DNA from: an uncultured Pirellulales bacterium | Lineage (GTDB): Bacteria > Planctomycetota > Planctomycetia > Pirellulales > Thermoguttaceae | Length of the DNA: 60,854 nucleotides | Direction: 5' to 3' | Assembly (NCBI GenBank): GCA_938015445.1 | Contig: CALLPE010000036.1 | Span: 1-60,854 of the forward strand | Part shown: piece after piece, positions 1 to 9,651 of the stretch | Numbering within the stretch: position 1 is the first letter of the stretch | Layout of the letters: the number at the start of each line of letters is the position of its first letter | Translations under genes and position numbers: made by a program | Notes under the pieces: generated by a model | The model's input: the letters and a program-made list of their open reading frames with translations, nothing else | Databases searched by the model: none | Told to the model about the DNA's origin: nothing

Positions 1-1
1 A

Positions 2-925
2 GCATTGACAGCGCTGGGCGCGCGCTGCCTTCATTACAAGGACGTCACCGACTTGCAAGCCGTCCGGCAGGCCGTCGCCGGTCAGGAGGTCGTGTTTCAC
101 GTGGCCGGTCGGGTGACAGCGGTCCATGTATCGCAGTATTATCAAGTGAACGTGGAAGGCACGCGCTGCCTGGCCCAGGCGTGCGCCGAGCAGGCCAATC
201 CGCCGGTGCTGGTGGTAGTATCGTCGCTGGCTGCCGCTGGCCCGGCCATAAACGGACGCCCCAGAACCGAAACAGACCCTCCGCGGCCGGTTTCGCACTA
301 TGGGCGGAGCAAACTGGCCGCCGAGCTGGGTGCGGCTGCGTATGGCGATCGAGTTCCGATTACCGTGGTCCGGCCGTGCATTGTGTTCGGTCAGGGTGAT
401 CGGGCAATGTTGGATGTGTTTCGCTCGATCGCGTGGTATCGGATGCATTTGCTTCCCGGTTTCACCCGGAACCGCTACTCGCTGATTCATGTGACCGATC
501 TTGTCGAGCTGCTCATCCAGGCGGCCTGCCGCGGAGAGCGAATCCCGACCGAAGTTGCCGAAGCAGTTGGGCGGGGCGAAACTACGACACTCGGCCGCGG
601 ATGTTATTTCGCTGCCCATCCGCAGCAGCTCACGTATCGCGAGTTGGGAGAGATGGTCGCTCAGGCCGCCGGTGTTCACAGTATGTTGCATATTCTGGTG
701 CCGATTCCCATCGTGTGGCTGATTGCCGGGGCAGGCACCCTGGCCTCGAAGTGGAGCGGAAGTCCTTTGTATCTGAATTGGGATAAGGCACGCGAGATCG
801 CCGCTGGTTCGTGGACCTGCTCGCCGCAAAAAGCGATGGATGAACTGGGGTTTCGTGCTACTGCCTCGCTGTTAGAGCGCTTAACAGAAACTGTCCATTG
901 GTACCGGAAGCAGAATTGGCTATAG
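2..925 (+). CDS. NAD-dependent epimerase/dehydratase (extended SDR), 5' end cut by window
   Basis: The reading frame is open to the left edge and lacks the N-terminal glycine-rich nucleotide-binding loop expected of an extended short-chain dehydrogenase, so the gene starts outside the window. What remains shows the family core: the strand VVFHVAGRVTAV, the serine segment VVVSSLAAAGP and the YGRSK motif (Tyr and Lys of the catalytic YxxxK), followed by VVRPCIVFGQGD, typical of sugar-nucleotide or sterol-type epimerases/dehydratases. The C-terminal third carries a hydrophobic stretch (HILVPIPIVWLIAGAGTLAS). The substrate cannot be told; NAD-dependent sugar-nucleotide modification or a 3-beta-hydroxysteroid dehydrogenase-like role are both possible. 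The next gene, gltB, lies behind a 470-bp spacer, so there is no sign of a shared operon. Confidence 0.85.
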   Translation, partial: ALTALGARCLHYKDVTDLQAVRQAVAGQEVVFHVAGRVTAVHVSQYYQVNVEGTRCLAQACAEQANPPVLVVVSSLAAAGPAINGRPRTETDPPRPVSHYGRSKLAAELGAAAYGDRVPITVVRPCIVFGQGDRAMLDVFRSIAWYRMHLLPGFTRNRYSLIHVTDLVELLIQAACRGERIPTEVAEAVGRGETTTLGRGCYFAAHPQQLTYRELGEMVAQAAGVHSMLHILVPIPIVWLIAGAGTLASKWSGSPLYLNWDKAREIAAGSWTCSPQKAMDELGFRATASLLERLTETVHWYRKQNWL

Positions 926-1395
926 CGAAGCGCCAGCGTTACCGAGGCTGCCCATCGAGCAAGCTGTGCGTCCGCCGGCCAGCAAGACCGATCGTACTGT
1001 TGCGCGGCGGACTGTGGCGCGCAAGCGGCACAGCGCAGCGAATCGTTTGTTTGTGAAATCTATACTCCCATATGTCAATATTCGGCACGAGCCTTTAGCT
1101 TGCGAGGCTATTAACCCGTGTGAGGGATTTATTGAACATTTCTAATAATATCTAGGGATTGACATTAGTTTTTCTAATTATACTATTCAATGGTTAGCCG
1201 GCTGGAGGGCCGGTTGCTTCGCACAGCTTTGCGCTGCGTCGCACGCAGTTGTGCGGGGACGCTTACTAGGCGCTGCTAATCAGCGCTGCTTTTGGGGCCT
1301 GCGCAGCGTTTTTGGGGTCTGCGCAGTCTCGGCACGGCTTGGAGTGGCAGCGATTGACCATCGCGGATGGGGCAGCTTGGCGATGTACAACAGCA
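926..1395. other. Long gltB leader / intergenic region
   Basis: This 470-bp spacer between the SDR gene and gltB has no convincing coding frame. Its centre (about 1085-1190) is strikingly AT-rich and contains a promoter-like sequence. From 1193 to 1395 it is GC-rich and could form a structured leader of roughly 200 nt. At 1290-1306 and 1310-1326 a 17-bp segment (TTTTGGGG[C/T]CTGCGCAG) is repeated with one mismatch and a period of 20. No known riboswitch was recognised. Confidence 0.6.
1159..1186 (+). promoter_or_regulatory. Candidate sigma70-type promoter of gltB
   Basis: A perfect -35 hexamer TTGACA (1159-1164) is followed after 16 bp by TACTAT (1181-1186), a fair -10 match; TATACT at 1179-1184 is an alternative with a short spacer. 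The elements sit in the only AT-rich patch of the spacer, about 210 bp before the chosen gltB start, implying a long 5' leader. Confidence 0.45.
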
Positions 1396-4300
1396 ATGAA
1401 TAGCTCTGTGTCCAATTATGGTTTCCGGCCCAGGCAAGGGCTATACGACCCGCAATACGAGCACGACGCCTGCGGTATTGGGGCGGTGGTCAACATTGCC
1501 GGCAAGGCTAGCCGCGCCATTGTCGAGTACGGCCAGCAGGTGCTGCTCAGCTTGATGCATCGCGGCGCTGCTGGGGCCGACGAAACCACCGGCGACGGCG
1601 CTGGGATACTTCTGCAAATCCCACACGAGTTCTTTATGCGCGAAGCGACACAGTTGGGGTTTTCGCTGCCAGCGCCAGGAGGTTACGCCGTAGCGATGCT
1701 CTTTCTGCCGCGCGACGCCGAACTACGCCATTTGTGCCAACAGGGCTTGCTGACGTTCATCGCCCAAGAAGGACTGCGGCCCATCGGCTGGCGCGAAGTG
1801 CCCTGCGACAACAGTTGCCTGGGCCAGTTGGCCCGGCAGTCCGAGCCGGTGATCCGCCAATTGCTCATCGACGGCAACGGCCTGCGCGACGAGACGCTGG
1901 AGCGCCGTTTGTTTGTGGCCCGCAAGCGCACCGAACGCTATGTGCTGGAGATGTTGGGCGAGTCGGGGGCCGATTTTTATGTGGTATCGATGTCCGGCCG
2001 GACGATCGTCTATAAAGGGATGTTCCTGGCCCCGCAGTTGTTCGCTTATTATCCAGACCTGTCGCAGCCCGACTTGATCTCTGCCCTGGCAGTGGTGCAT
2101 CAGCGCTACAGCACCAACACTTTTCCTAGTTGGCGGCTAGCGCAGCCGTTTCGTCTGATCGCCCACAACGGCGAGATAAACACTTTGCGCGGTAATATCA
2201 ACCGGGTTCGGGCTTACGAAAAAAACATGTATTGCCCAGCCCTGGTCGAAGACCTCAGCGCCCTGTTTCCCATCATCCAGCCGGGCGGCAGCGACTCGGC
2301 GGCGTTCGACAACGTTATGGAACTGTTGGTCCGCGCCGGGCGTACTCCGCCTCATGCGCTGATGATGATGATTCCCGAAGCTTTTGGCCCGGCCTATCAC
2401 ATTTCCACCGACAAACGGGCGTTCTACGAGTATCATGCGGCCATCATGGAGCCTTGGGACGGCCCGGCGGCGATCGTCTTCTCCGACGGCCGCTTGGTGG
2501 GCGGCACGCTGGACCGCAACGGTCTTCGTCCGTGCCGTTACACGATAACCACCGACGGGCTGGCCGTGTTGGCCAGCGAGGCGGGCGTAATCGATATTCC
2601 GCCCCAGCAGGTCAAGCAAAAGGGGCGTCTTCAGCCGGGAAGGATGTTCCTGGTCGATACCGGCGAAGGACGCATCGTGATGGACAACGAGATTAAGAGT
2701 CGCATCTCCCGACAAAAGCCTTACCGGCGTTGGCTGGAGCAAAACCGCATCGAGCTGCGCGGTTTGTTTCAGCCGGCCCAACTGCCGCCGGTCGACCTGC
2801 GCAGCTTGCCCCAGCGGCTGCGATGTTTCGGCTACACCCGCGAGGAACTGCGAATGATCCTGGCGCCGATGGCGCTCAGCGGCCAGGAACCGGTGGGGTC
2901 GATGGGCACCGACACTCCGTTGGCTGTGTTGTCCGATAGGCCCCGGCTGCTATTCGACTACTTCAAGCAGCTTTTTGCCCAGGTTACTAACCCGCCGATC
3001 GACCCGCTGCGCGAAGGGCTGGTGATGTCGCTGATGACCTTCACTGGTAAGCAGCGCAATTTGCTCGACGAGACGCCCGAACATTGTCGCCAGTTGAAAC
3101 TGCCGCATCCGATACTTACGAACGAAGACATGGCGCGGCTGCGGGCAGCCCAGCGCGACGACTTGCGGGTGGTTACCCTGCCGATGCTCTTCGATGCCAC
3201 CAGCGACGATCCGGCCCAAGCCCTGCGCTACGCTGTGGCGCGGCTGGTCGACGCCGCCGAGCAAGCCATCGCGCAGGGTGCTTCGCTGCTGGTCATCAGT
3301 GACCGCGATGTCGGACCGACGAAAGCCCCGATCCCGTCGCTGCTGGCCACCGCCGCACTACATCATGGGCTGTTGGAGCGCCGGCTGCGGAGCGAAGCGG
3401 GGATCATCGTGGAAAGCGGCGAGCCGCGCGAAGTAATGCACTTCTGTCTGCTGTGTGGCTATGGGGCTAACGCCGTCAACCCGTATCTGGCCTTCGAGAC
3501 GATAAGCAAACTGCACCACGACGGCGATTTGCCCCGCAGCTCCACCGTCGAAGAATACATCGACCAATACATCATCGCTATCAAGAAGGGACTGCTGAAG
3601 ACGATGTCCAAGATGGGCATCTCCACCTTGCGCAGTTATCACGGCGCACAGCAGTTCGAGGCAGTTGGTCTGGACCGCAAGCTGGTAGACCGCTACTTCA
3701 TCGGAACCGCTTCGAGGATCGGCGGCGCCGACTTGGCCGTGATCGCCCAGGAGGCCTTGGCGCGTCACCAATCGGGCTTCCGCCCCCGAGAGCCTGGGCA
3801 GTTGGAACTTGACTACGGCGGCGAGTATCACTATCGCTTGGACGGCGAAGCCCATCTGTGGAATCCCACCACCGTCACCCGGTTGCAACACGCCGTGATG
3901 TTCAACGACCCGCGCGCCTACGCCGAATATGCTGCGGCTGTCAACGATCAGGGCAAGCGGTTGTGCACGATCCGCGGACTGCTGGATTTTGTGCCCGGCC
4001 AGCCGGTACCGCTGGAGGAAGTCGAACCGGTCGACCAGATTATTAAACGGTTCTACACCGGGGCGATGTCGTACGGATCGATCAGCAAAGAAGCCCATGA
4101 GACGCTGGCGGTGGCCATGAACCGGCTGGGGGCGATGTCCAACACCGGCGAAGGCGGCGAAGACCCGGCGCGTTACCGGCCGTCCTCGGGGGGCGATCAG
4201 CTCAACTCGGCCATTAAGCAGGTGGCCAGTGCGCGGTTTGGGGTGACGATCGAGTATCTGGCACACGCCCGAATCCTGCAAATCAAAATGGCCCAGGGCG

Positions 4301-5970
4301 CAAAACCGGGCGAGGGCGGACAACTGCCCGCCGAAAAGGTTACCGAGGAAATTGCCCGACTGCGCCATGCCACTCCTGGCGTATCGCTGATCTCTCCGCC
4401 GCCGCACCACGACATCTACTCCATCGAAGACCTGGCGCAACTGATATACGACCTGAAATGTGCTAATCCTGAAGCCCTGGTCTCGGTCAAACTGGTGTCC
4501 GAGGTCGGCGTGGGCACGGTAGCGGCTGGTGTAGCCAAGGCCAATGCCGACGAGGTGCTCATCAGCGGGCACGACGGCGGCACAGGCGCCAGCCCTTGGT
4601 CGTCGATAAAGTACGCCGGCACGCCATGGGAACTGGGACTGGCTGAAACGCAGCAGACCCTGGTGCTCAACGGTTTGCGAGACCGGATAATCGTGCAAGC
4701 CGACGGCCAGATGAAGACCGGCCGCGACGTGGTGATCGCCGCGTTGCTGGGCGCTGAGCGATTCGGCTTCGGCACCGCAGCGCTGGTTTCGTTGGGCTGC
4801 TTGCTGATGCGCAAGTGCCACCTGGGCACCTGTCCGGTGGGCATTGCCACGCAACGCCCGGAACTGCGCGCCCGCTTCGCCGGCAAACCGGAATATCTGA
4901 TCCGTTTTTTGACGTTCGTGGCCGAAGAAGTCCGGCAACTGATGGCGCAGCTCGGTTTCCGTCGCTTCGAGGACATGATCGGCCGCGTCGACCGGCTGAA
5001 CGTCCGCGCGGTGATCGACCATTGGAAGGCCAGCCGACTAGACTTGACGCCTCTGTTGGCCTTGCCGAAAGCAGCCAACGGTGGCGCGCTGCGCTGCGTG
5101 CGTCGTCCGCCCGACATTCGCCGCAGCAATCTCGACTGGTCGATCCTGCCGCCACTCGAGCCGGCGCTGGAGAGAAAACAACCGGTGCGACTAGCGCTGC
5201 CGATTCGCAACTGCCACCGCACCGTCGGAGCGGTCATCAGCCATCAGATAGTCAAACGTCATGGGGCTGCTGGCCTGCCCGACGGAATGATCGAACTGAC
5301 CTTCACCGGTTCGGCTGGGCAGAGTTTCGGCGCATTCTTGGCGCCGGGAGTTACCCTGCGTTTGATAGGCGAGGCCAACGATTACCTGGGCAAAGGGCTT
5401 TCGGGCGGGCGAATCGTGGTGCAAACGCCTCCGGCAGCACCCTACGATCCCAAAGAAAACGTTATCGTCGGCAACACCGTGCTGTACGGGGCCACCGGCG
5501 GGGAAGTGTTCATCAACGGTTTGGCCGGAGAACGGTTCGCCGTGCGCAACAGCGGTGCGGTAGCGGTGGTGGAAGGCGTAGGTGACCATAGCTGCGAGTA
5601 CATGACCGGTGGAATCGTGGTCGTGCTGGGACGCACCGGCCGAAACTTCGCCGCAGGCATGAGCGGTGGCGTGGCCTACGTCCTCGATGAACATCAGCTT
5701 TTCGACACCCTCTGCAACCTCGATATGGTGGACCTGGAAACCCTTTGGCAGGAAGAAGACCAAGTGTTGCTCCGCCAGCTTATCGAGCGCCACTATCACT
5801 GGACCGGCAGCCAGCAAGCCAAGCATCTGTTAGCAAGTTGGTGGGAAGCATCTGGCAAGTTCGTTAAGGTCATGCCCATCGATTACCGCAAAGCGCTGGA
5901 ACGCATGCGGCAGCGCGAGCAAGTCCGCAGCGATGCCACGCCCGCCACCGAGGAGGTGTTCCGTGGCTGA
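1396..5970 (+). CDS. gltB: Glutamate synthase large subunit (NADPH-GOGAT alpha)
   Basis: Makes two glutamates from glutamine and 2-oxoglutarate, together with GltD, in cytosolic ammonium assimilation. At about 1,524 residues it has normal length. The class II glutaminase domain comes first; the nucleophile is Cys26 in HDACGIGAV, exposed after removal of a short propeptide. The central domain and the FMN/2-oxoglutarate barrel follow (SYGSISKEAHETLA, NTGEGGEDP), with the 3Fe-4S cysteines in CLLMRKCHLGTC and the C-terminal beta-helix region (GLSGGRIVV). An upstream in-frame start at 1312 would add 28 unconserved residues through a repeated leader sequence; ATG 1396 gives the usual distance to the nucleophile. 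The stop overlaps the gltD start by 8 nt, so the two are translationally coupled. Confidence 0.96.
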   Translation: MNSSVSNYGFRPRQGLYDPQYEHDACGIGAVVNIAGKASRAIVEYGQQVLLSLMHRGAAGADETTGDGAGILLQIPHEFFMREATQLGFSLPAPGGYAVAMLFLPRDAELRHLCQQGLLTFIAQEGLRPIGWREVPCDNSCLGQLARQSEPVIRQLLIDGNGLRDETLERRLFVARKRTERYVLEMLGESGADFYVVSMSGRTIVYKGMFLAPQLFAYYPDLSQPDLISALAVVHQRYSTNTFPSWRLAQPFRLIAHNGEINTLRGNINRVRAYEKNMYCPALVEDLSALFPIIQPGGSDSAAFDNVMELLVRAGRTPPHALMMMIPEAFGPAYHISTDKRAFYEYHAAIMEPWDGPAAIVFSDGRLVGGTLDRNGLRPCRYTITTDGLAVLASEAGVIDIPPQQVKQKGRLQPGRMFLVDTGEGRIVMDNEIKSRISRQKPYRRWLEQNRIELRGLFQPAQLPPVDLRSLPQRLRCFGYTREELRMILAPMALSGQEPVGSMGTDTPLAVLSDRPRLLFDYFKQLFAQVTNPPIDPLREGLVMSLMTFTGKQRNLLDETPEHCRQLKLPHPILTNEDMARLRAAQRDDLRVVTLPMLFDATSDDPAQALRYAVARLVDAAEQAIAQGASLLVISDRDVGPTKAPIPSLLATAALHHGLLERRLRSEAGIIVESGEPREVMHFCLLCGYGANAVNPYLAFETISKLHHDGDLPRSSTVEEYIDQYIIAIKKGLLKTMSKMGISTLRSYHGAQQFEAVGLDRKLVDRYFIGTASRIGGADLAVIAQEALARHQSGFRPREPGQLELDYGGEYHYRLDGEAHLWNPTTVTRLQHAVMFNDPRAYAEYAAAVNDQGKRLCTIRGLLDFVPGQPVPLEEVEPVDQIIKRFYTGAMSYGSISKEAHETLAVAMNRLGAMSNTGEGGEDPARYRPSSGGDQLNSAIKQVASARFGVTIEYLAHARILQIKMAQGAKPGEGGQLPAEKVTEEIARLRHATPGVSLISPPPHHDIYSIEDLAQLIYDLKCANPEALVSVKLVSEVGVGTVAAGVAKANADEVLISGHDGGTGASPWSSIKYAGTPWELGLAETQQTLVLNGLRDRIIVQADGQMKTGRDVVIAALLGAERFGFGTAALVSLGCLLMRKCHLGTCPVGIATQRPELRARFAGKPEYLIRFLTFVAEEVRQLMAQLGFRRFEDMIGRVDRLNVRAVIDHWKASRLDLTPLLALPKAANGGALRCVRRPPDIRRSNLDWSILPPLEPALERKQPVRLALPIRNCHRTVGAVISHQIVKRHGAAGLPDGMIELTFTGSAGQSFGAFLAPGVTLRLIGEANDYLGKGLSGGRIVVQTPPAAPYDPKENVIVGNTVLYGATGGEVFINGLAGERFAVRNSGAVAVVEGVGDHSCEYMTGGIVVVLGRTGRNFAAGMSGGVAYVLDEHQLFDTLCNLDMVDLETLWQEEDQVLLRQLIERHYHWTGSQQAKHLLASWWEASGKFVKVMPIDYRKALERMRQREQVRSDATPATEEVFRG

Positions 5971-7408
5971 TCCCCTGGGCTTCGTGAAATACCAGCGCGT
6001 GGAGGTCGAGCACCGGCCGGTCGTGCAGCGGGTGGCCGACTGGCGGGAAGTGGATCGTCCTTTGCCGCTGCGCGTCCTGCATCAGCAGGCCGCCCGGTGC
6101 ATGGACTGCGGCATCCCTTTCTGTCACGCCCTGGGGTGCCCCGTGGAAAACCGCATCCCCGAGTTCAACGACCTGGTCCACTGCGACCGGTGGCGCGAAG
6201 CCGCCGACAACCTTCACTCGACCAACAACTTCCCGGAAATCACCGGCCGTGTATGTCCGGCCCCGTGCGAAGCCGCCTGTACGCTAGCGCTTAACGATCG
6301 GGCAGTCAATATAAAGCACATCGAGTACCAGATCGCCGAGCGCGCGTTCGAGGAAGGCTGGGTGCAGGCTGTGCGGCCCGCCGTGCGCACCGGAAAGAAA
6401 GTGGCCATCGTCGGCTCGGGTCCTGCCGGTCTGGCCGCCGCGCAGCAGCTTGTGCGCCGCGGGCACGAGGTGGTGTTGTTCGAGAAGGACGACCGGCTGG
6501 GAGGCCTGCTCCGCTACGGCATTCCCGATTTCAAACTGGAAAAATACGTCCTCGATCGCCGCCTGGAGCAGATGGTCGCCGAGGGGTTGAAGTGCGAGCC
6601 GGGCGTGGCCGTGGGACGCGATGTGTCGGCCCGGCAGTTGTTGGCCCACTTCGATGCCCTGCTGCTGGCCATCGGCGCCGGCAAGCCGCGGCCGCTCGAC
6701 GTGCCTGGCGCAGAACTGAAGGGCGTCCACTACGCCATGGAGTTCCTCACCCAGCAGAACCGGCGCGTGGCCGGCGACAAACCACCCGCCCATTCAGCCG
6801 CCGAAATCCTTGCCCAGGGCAAACACGTAGTCGTCATCGGCGGGGGCGACACCGGCAGCGACTGTGTAGGGACCGCCGTGCGCCAAGGGGCGCTTTCGGT
6901 GACGCAACTGGAAATACTCCCCCAGCCGCCCGAAGGTTACAACCCCGAAACCCCGTGGCCCCTGTGGCCCAAAATACTGCGCACCTCCACATCGCATGAG
7001 GAAGGATGCACGCGCCGCTGGGGCGTGCTTACCACGCATCTGAGCGGCCAGTGCGGTCGCGTGGCCAAGCTGCACGGTGTAGAAGTCGATTGGGTCAAAG
7101 GACCCAAAGGCTGGCAAATGAAAGTCCGGCCCGGCACCGAATTCACTTATCCGGCCGATTTAGTGCTGGTGGCGATGGGCTTCCTCCACCCCCTGCACGA
7201 CGACGTAGTGCAAGAGCTGGGGCTGAAATTAGATGCCCGTGGCAACCTGGCCGTCCAGCACTGGATGACCAGCCTGTCAGGCGTATTCGCCGCCGGAGAT
7301 GCGGTGCGCGGGGCGTCGCTGGTGGTGCATGCCATCTATCAGGGGCGCCAAGCCGCCGCGGCCATCCACGACTACCTGCTTGGCCGTTGCAGCACATCGC
7401 GTCGATAA
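5963..7408 (+). CDS. gltD: Glutamate synthase small subunit (NADPH-GOGAT beta)
   Basis: Takes electrons from NAD(P)H through FAD and passes them to the GltB iron-sulfur/FMN centres. The start is GTG 5963: AGGAGG lies at 5951-5956, six bases ahead, and protein similarity begins with ADPLGFVKY. The N-terminal ferredoxin-like domain has the cysteine sets CMDCGIPFCHALGCP and CPAPCEAAC for two 4Fe-4S clusters. An FAD-binding loop VAIVGSGPAGLAAA follows, and an NADPH-binding loop VVVIGGGDTGSDCVG lies in the second half. The length of about 481 residues is normal. It overlaps the end of gltB (GTGGCTGA), so the pair is one operon; no further gene appears to be coupled downstream. Confidence 0.96.
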   Translation: MADPLGFVKYQRVEVEHRPVVQRVADWREVDRPLPLRVLHQQAARCMDCGIPFCHALGCPVENRIPEFNDLVHCDRWREAADNLHSTNNFPEITGRVCPAPCEAACTLALNDRAVNIKHIEYQIAERAFEEGWVQAVRPAVRTGKKVAIVGSGPAGLAAAQQLVRRGHEVVLFEKDDRLGGLLRYGIPDFKLEKYVLDRRLEQMVAEGLKCEPGVAVGRDVSARQLLAHFDALLLAIGAGKPRPLDVPGAELKGVHYAMEFLTQQNRRVAGDKPPAHSAAEILAQGKHVVVIGGGDTGSDCVGTAVRQGALSVTQLEILPQPPEGYNPETPWPLWPKILRTSTSHEEGCTRRWGVLTTHLSGQCGRVAKLHGVEVDWVKGPKGWQMKVRPGTEFTYPADLVLVAMGFLHPLHDDVVQELGLKLDARGNLAVQHWMTSLSGVFAAGDAVRGASLVVHAIYQGRQAAAAIHDYLLGRCSTSRR

Positions 7409-7606
7409 GTGCGTAGGCTATCCACAGGCAATCGAAAAGCCGCGCTATCGAAAAGCTGCACCGTCGCTGCGCCAGCACTGCCATTCCCGACGGCAGCGCA
7501 ATTCGATCGTCAGGCATCAAGGCCGTTGTCGCCGAAGGGCCAGGCGAGTCAGCCCACGGCGTACCCCGTCCGCCGCCGGTTCAGGCACACCAGGCTTCGC
7601 GGCACT

Positions 7607-8803
7607 CTATCGCGCCTCGCCGGTAGCCAAACTCAGCGCGATCTGGCACGCCATGCGGAACTGTCGCAGGTCGAGTCGCTCGCCTGCGGTATGGGCGTTC
7701 TCCACGCCGCAGCCGATGCTGACGGTGGGAATCCCGCGCGCCGTCAGCCAGTTTGCGTCCAAGCCGCCGTTGGAAATCGCCCGCATCGGTTGCCCCCCGG
7801 CACGCCTGACCGCCGCTTCGGCCGCCAGCACGGCCGGTTCGTCGTCGGCCAGCCGGAACGATTCGTAATCCAGCCGACCGCGGATAGTTACTCTACCGGC
7901 GACGCCCTGGTGGCTGCGCACTTGGCGGGCGGCGTGCCGAAAGCACTCCTGGTAGCGCTCGACGATCTGCTGCCGGAAGCGTGGATCGTGGCTTCGGGCT
8001 TCGGCGCGCAGTTCGACCATGGGCATGACCACGTTGGTGGCTTCTCCGCCGCGAATTACCCCTACGTTGCTCGTGCCCAGCCGACCGTCCTTCTCCACGC
8101 GACCGTGCCAACCTTCGGCCTGCAAGCGGGCAATGGCCAACGCGGCGATCACCAGCGCGCTGACGCCGGCCTCGGGCGCGTTGCCGGCGTGGCTTGCCTT
8201 GCCGTAAATAGCAATGTCCATGCGGTAACCGCCGGTGGCACCGATGGTCACCTTCTCCGGCGAGGAGCCATCGAAGTTGAACGCCAGCCGGGGCTTGCCC
8301 AGCATTCCCAGCGCTACGTTCCGCGCACCGTAAAGCCCTACTTCCTCTTGCACTGTCCATAGGAAGACCAGCGGCGGATGGGGCAATCGCCGCTTGATGA
8401 TCTCCAGCGCCGTGGCCAGCAAGGCGGCGGTGCCGGAGCGGTCGTCCGCCCCCAGCGCTGTGTGCCGATCGGCTGGCACGATCCACTTTCCGCGGCGCAC
8501 GGGTCGCGCCCCTTGACACAACGGCACCGTATCGACGTGGGCGGTCAGCAGCCGTCGCGGCCCGGCCATGGTGCCCGGCAAACGCACAATCAGGTTTCCT
8601 ACTTCGCCCCCGTGCGGACTGCGCTGGTGAGCTTTGTCGAAACGGATCAGTTCCTCTGGCAGCCCTGCCTGGCGTAGCTGGCGGGCGATGAACTCCATCA
8701 CCTGCCCTTCCTGCCCGCTTCGGCCCGGCAAGGACAGCAACTGCATCACCAGCCGCTCGGCGCCAGCAAGGAAACGTTTGGTAGCTTCGCTGGACTGAGT
8801 CAT
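7607..8803 (-). CDS. M20-family metallopeptidase (peptidase T-like)
   Basis: A cytosolic zinc aminopeptidase/tripeptidase-type enzyme of the M20 clan, about 398 residues. The metal ligands are visible in order: TAHVDTVP (His, Asp), GADDRSG (bridging Asp), the catalytic glutamate pair in WTVQEEVG, FNFDGSSP with a metal-binding Asp, and the late histidine in GVENAHTAGE. A dimerisation domain with the conserved GKASHAGNAPEAG loop sits in the middle. It runs opposite to gltD and is separated from it by 200 bp. The exact substrate (tripeptides, or an acylated amino acid) is not determined; the order of motifs fits peptidase T-like proteins best. No strong Shine-Dalgarno site precedes ATG 8803. Confidence 0.88.
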   Translation of the reverse strand: MTQSSEATKRFLAGAERLVMQLLSLPGRSGQEGQVMEFIARQLRQAGLPEELIRFDKAHQRSPHGGEVGNLIVRLPGTMAGPRRLLTAHVDTVPLCQGARPVRRGKWIVPADRHTALGADDRSGTAALLATALEIIKRRLPHPPLVFLWTVQEEVGLYGARNVALGMLGKPRLAFNFDGSSPEKVTIGATGGYRMDIAIYGKASHAGNAPEAGVSALVIAALAIARLQAEGWHGRVEKDGRLGTSNVGVIRGGEATNVVMPMVELRAEARSHDPRFRQQIVERYQECFRHAARQVRSHQGVAGRVTIRGRLDYESFRLADDEPAVLAAEAAVRRAGGQPMRAISNGGLDANWLTARGIPTVSIGCGVENAHTAGERLDLRQFRMACQIALSLATGEAR

Positions 8804-8928
8804 GGGGTTACGGCAAAATGTGAAGCGTTTTTACCGAGCTGTACGCCGCAGGCAGGTGGGCCGTGACCGGCTCGGCCTGCCTCGGCAGCCATAATCGTAG
8901 CCCAGTTGCGCAGCCCGGAGAAGCACAG

Positions 8929-9375
8929 ATGCGGTTTTTCGTGGCCGGAATAATGCAAGGCTCGAAAGCCACCAAAGGCATTCACTCCCAAGACTATCGG
9001 CGGGAAATCTGCGCGCTGATTCGCCAGCATTTTCCCCAGGCCGACATCTACGACCCCTTGGCCGAACACCGCAACTCGCTGGAGTACGACGCAGCCTTCG
9101 GCAAAGAAGTGTTCCTGCGCCACAATCGCATGTGCCGCCAGGTGGACGTGCTGGTGGCTTACGTGCCGGAGGCCTCAATGGGCACGGCCATCGAGATGTG
9201 GGAAGCCTATCAACACGGCGCGGTAGTGATTAGCATCAGCCCGCTGCGCACCAACTGGACGATCCGCTTCCTCAGCCACGCCATTTACGACGACCTCCAG
9301 CAGTTCGCCGCGGCGCTGCGCTCGGGCGAAGTGGCGCGGCTCATCGCCGATGCACGCAACACTGCGACCAACTGA
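8929..9375 (+). CDS. Nucleoside 2-deoxyribosyltransferase-like protein
   Basis: A 148-residue soluble protein. ATG 8929 is preceded by GGAGA and begins MRFFVAGIMQGS, the strand-loop start typical of the nucleoside 2-deoxyribosyltransferase fold. Further family-like features are an acidic segment (DIYDPLAEHRNS), RQVDVLVAYVPEASMGTAIEMWEAY with the substrate-binding glutamate in the SMGTAIE turn, and a strand VVISISP. The longer frame from 8863 has no ribosome site. Related proteins are often annotated only as hypothetical, so a role in nucleoside salvage or in processing a modified nucleoside is inference. It is divergently arranged with the M20 peptidase, with a 125-bp shared spacer. Confidence 0.6.
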   Translation: MRFFVAGIMQGSKATKGIHSQDYRREICALIRQHFPQADIYDPLAEHRNSLEYDAAFGKEVFLRHNRMCRQVDVLVAYVPEASMGTAIEMWEAYQHGAVVISISPLRTNWTIRFLSHAIYDDLQQFAAALRSGEVARLIADARNTATN

Positions 9376-9471
9376 ATAGCGCCAGTCTATCTAGAAACTG
9401 TAGGCCCCAGTGGTCCCCTACCTTCTCAGACTTTGTTTCGATCAGGGTGTATTTGAAAAGGTTTTGACAGC

Positions 9472-9651
9472 TTTTCAACGGGGCCACGGTTGTTTAACCG
9501 TGGAAACCTCAGTGCCGACGTGCGAAGGTGAAACTGAAGAAGGGGCTTCAATGGGGCCACGGTTGTTTAACCCTGGAAACATATTGGCAGCGCAAAACGG
9601 CAACTGGAATGATCCGCTTCAATGGGGCCGCGGTTGTTTAACCGTGGAAAC
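9472..9651 (+). CRISPR. Orphan mini CRISPR array: three 36-bp repeats, two spacers
   Basis: Repeats at 9472-9507, 9545-9580 and 9616-9651 share the core GGGGCC[A/G]CGGTTGTTTAACC and end in TGGAAAC; the two spacers are 37 and 35 bp and unrelated to each other. The repeat holds an inverted repeat (CCACGGTT...AACCGTGG) and the GAAAC end common in type I and III repeats, which suggests plus-strand orientation. The copies are not identical: the first has TTTTCAAC where the others have GCTTCAAT, and the second and third each carry one substitution within the palindrome. No cas gene was found in the window, so the array is either remote from its machinery or a relic. Confidence 0.85.

Noticed and set aside
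1193..1395. Riboswitch before gltB (for example glutamine type)
   Set aside because: No conserved core of a known riboswitch was recognised in the GC-rich leader; only a direct repeat is evident.
3358..5022. Long antisense frame (554 codons) inside gltB
   Set aside because: It lies opposite the strongly supported glutamate synthase frame and has no ribosome site or motif; long antisense frames are common in GC-rich genes.
7409..8362. 317-codon plus-strand frame after gltD
   Set aside because: It opposes the M20 peptidase, whose metal-ligand motifs prove the minus-strand reading.
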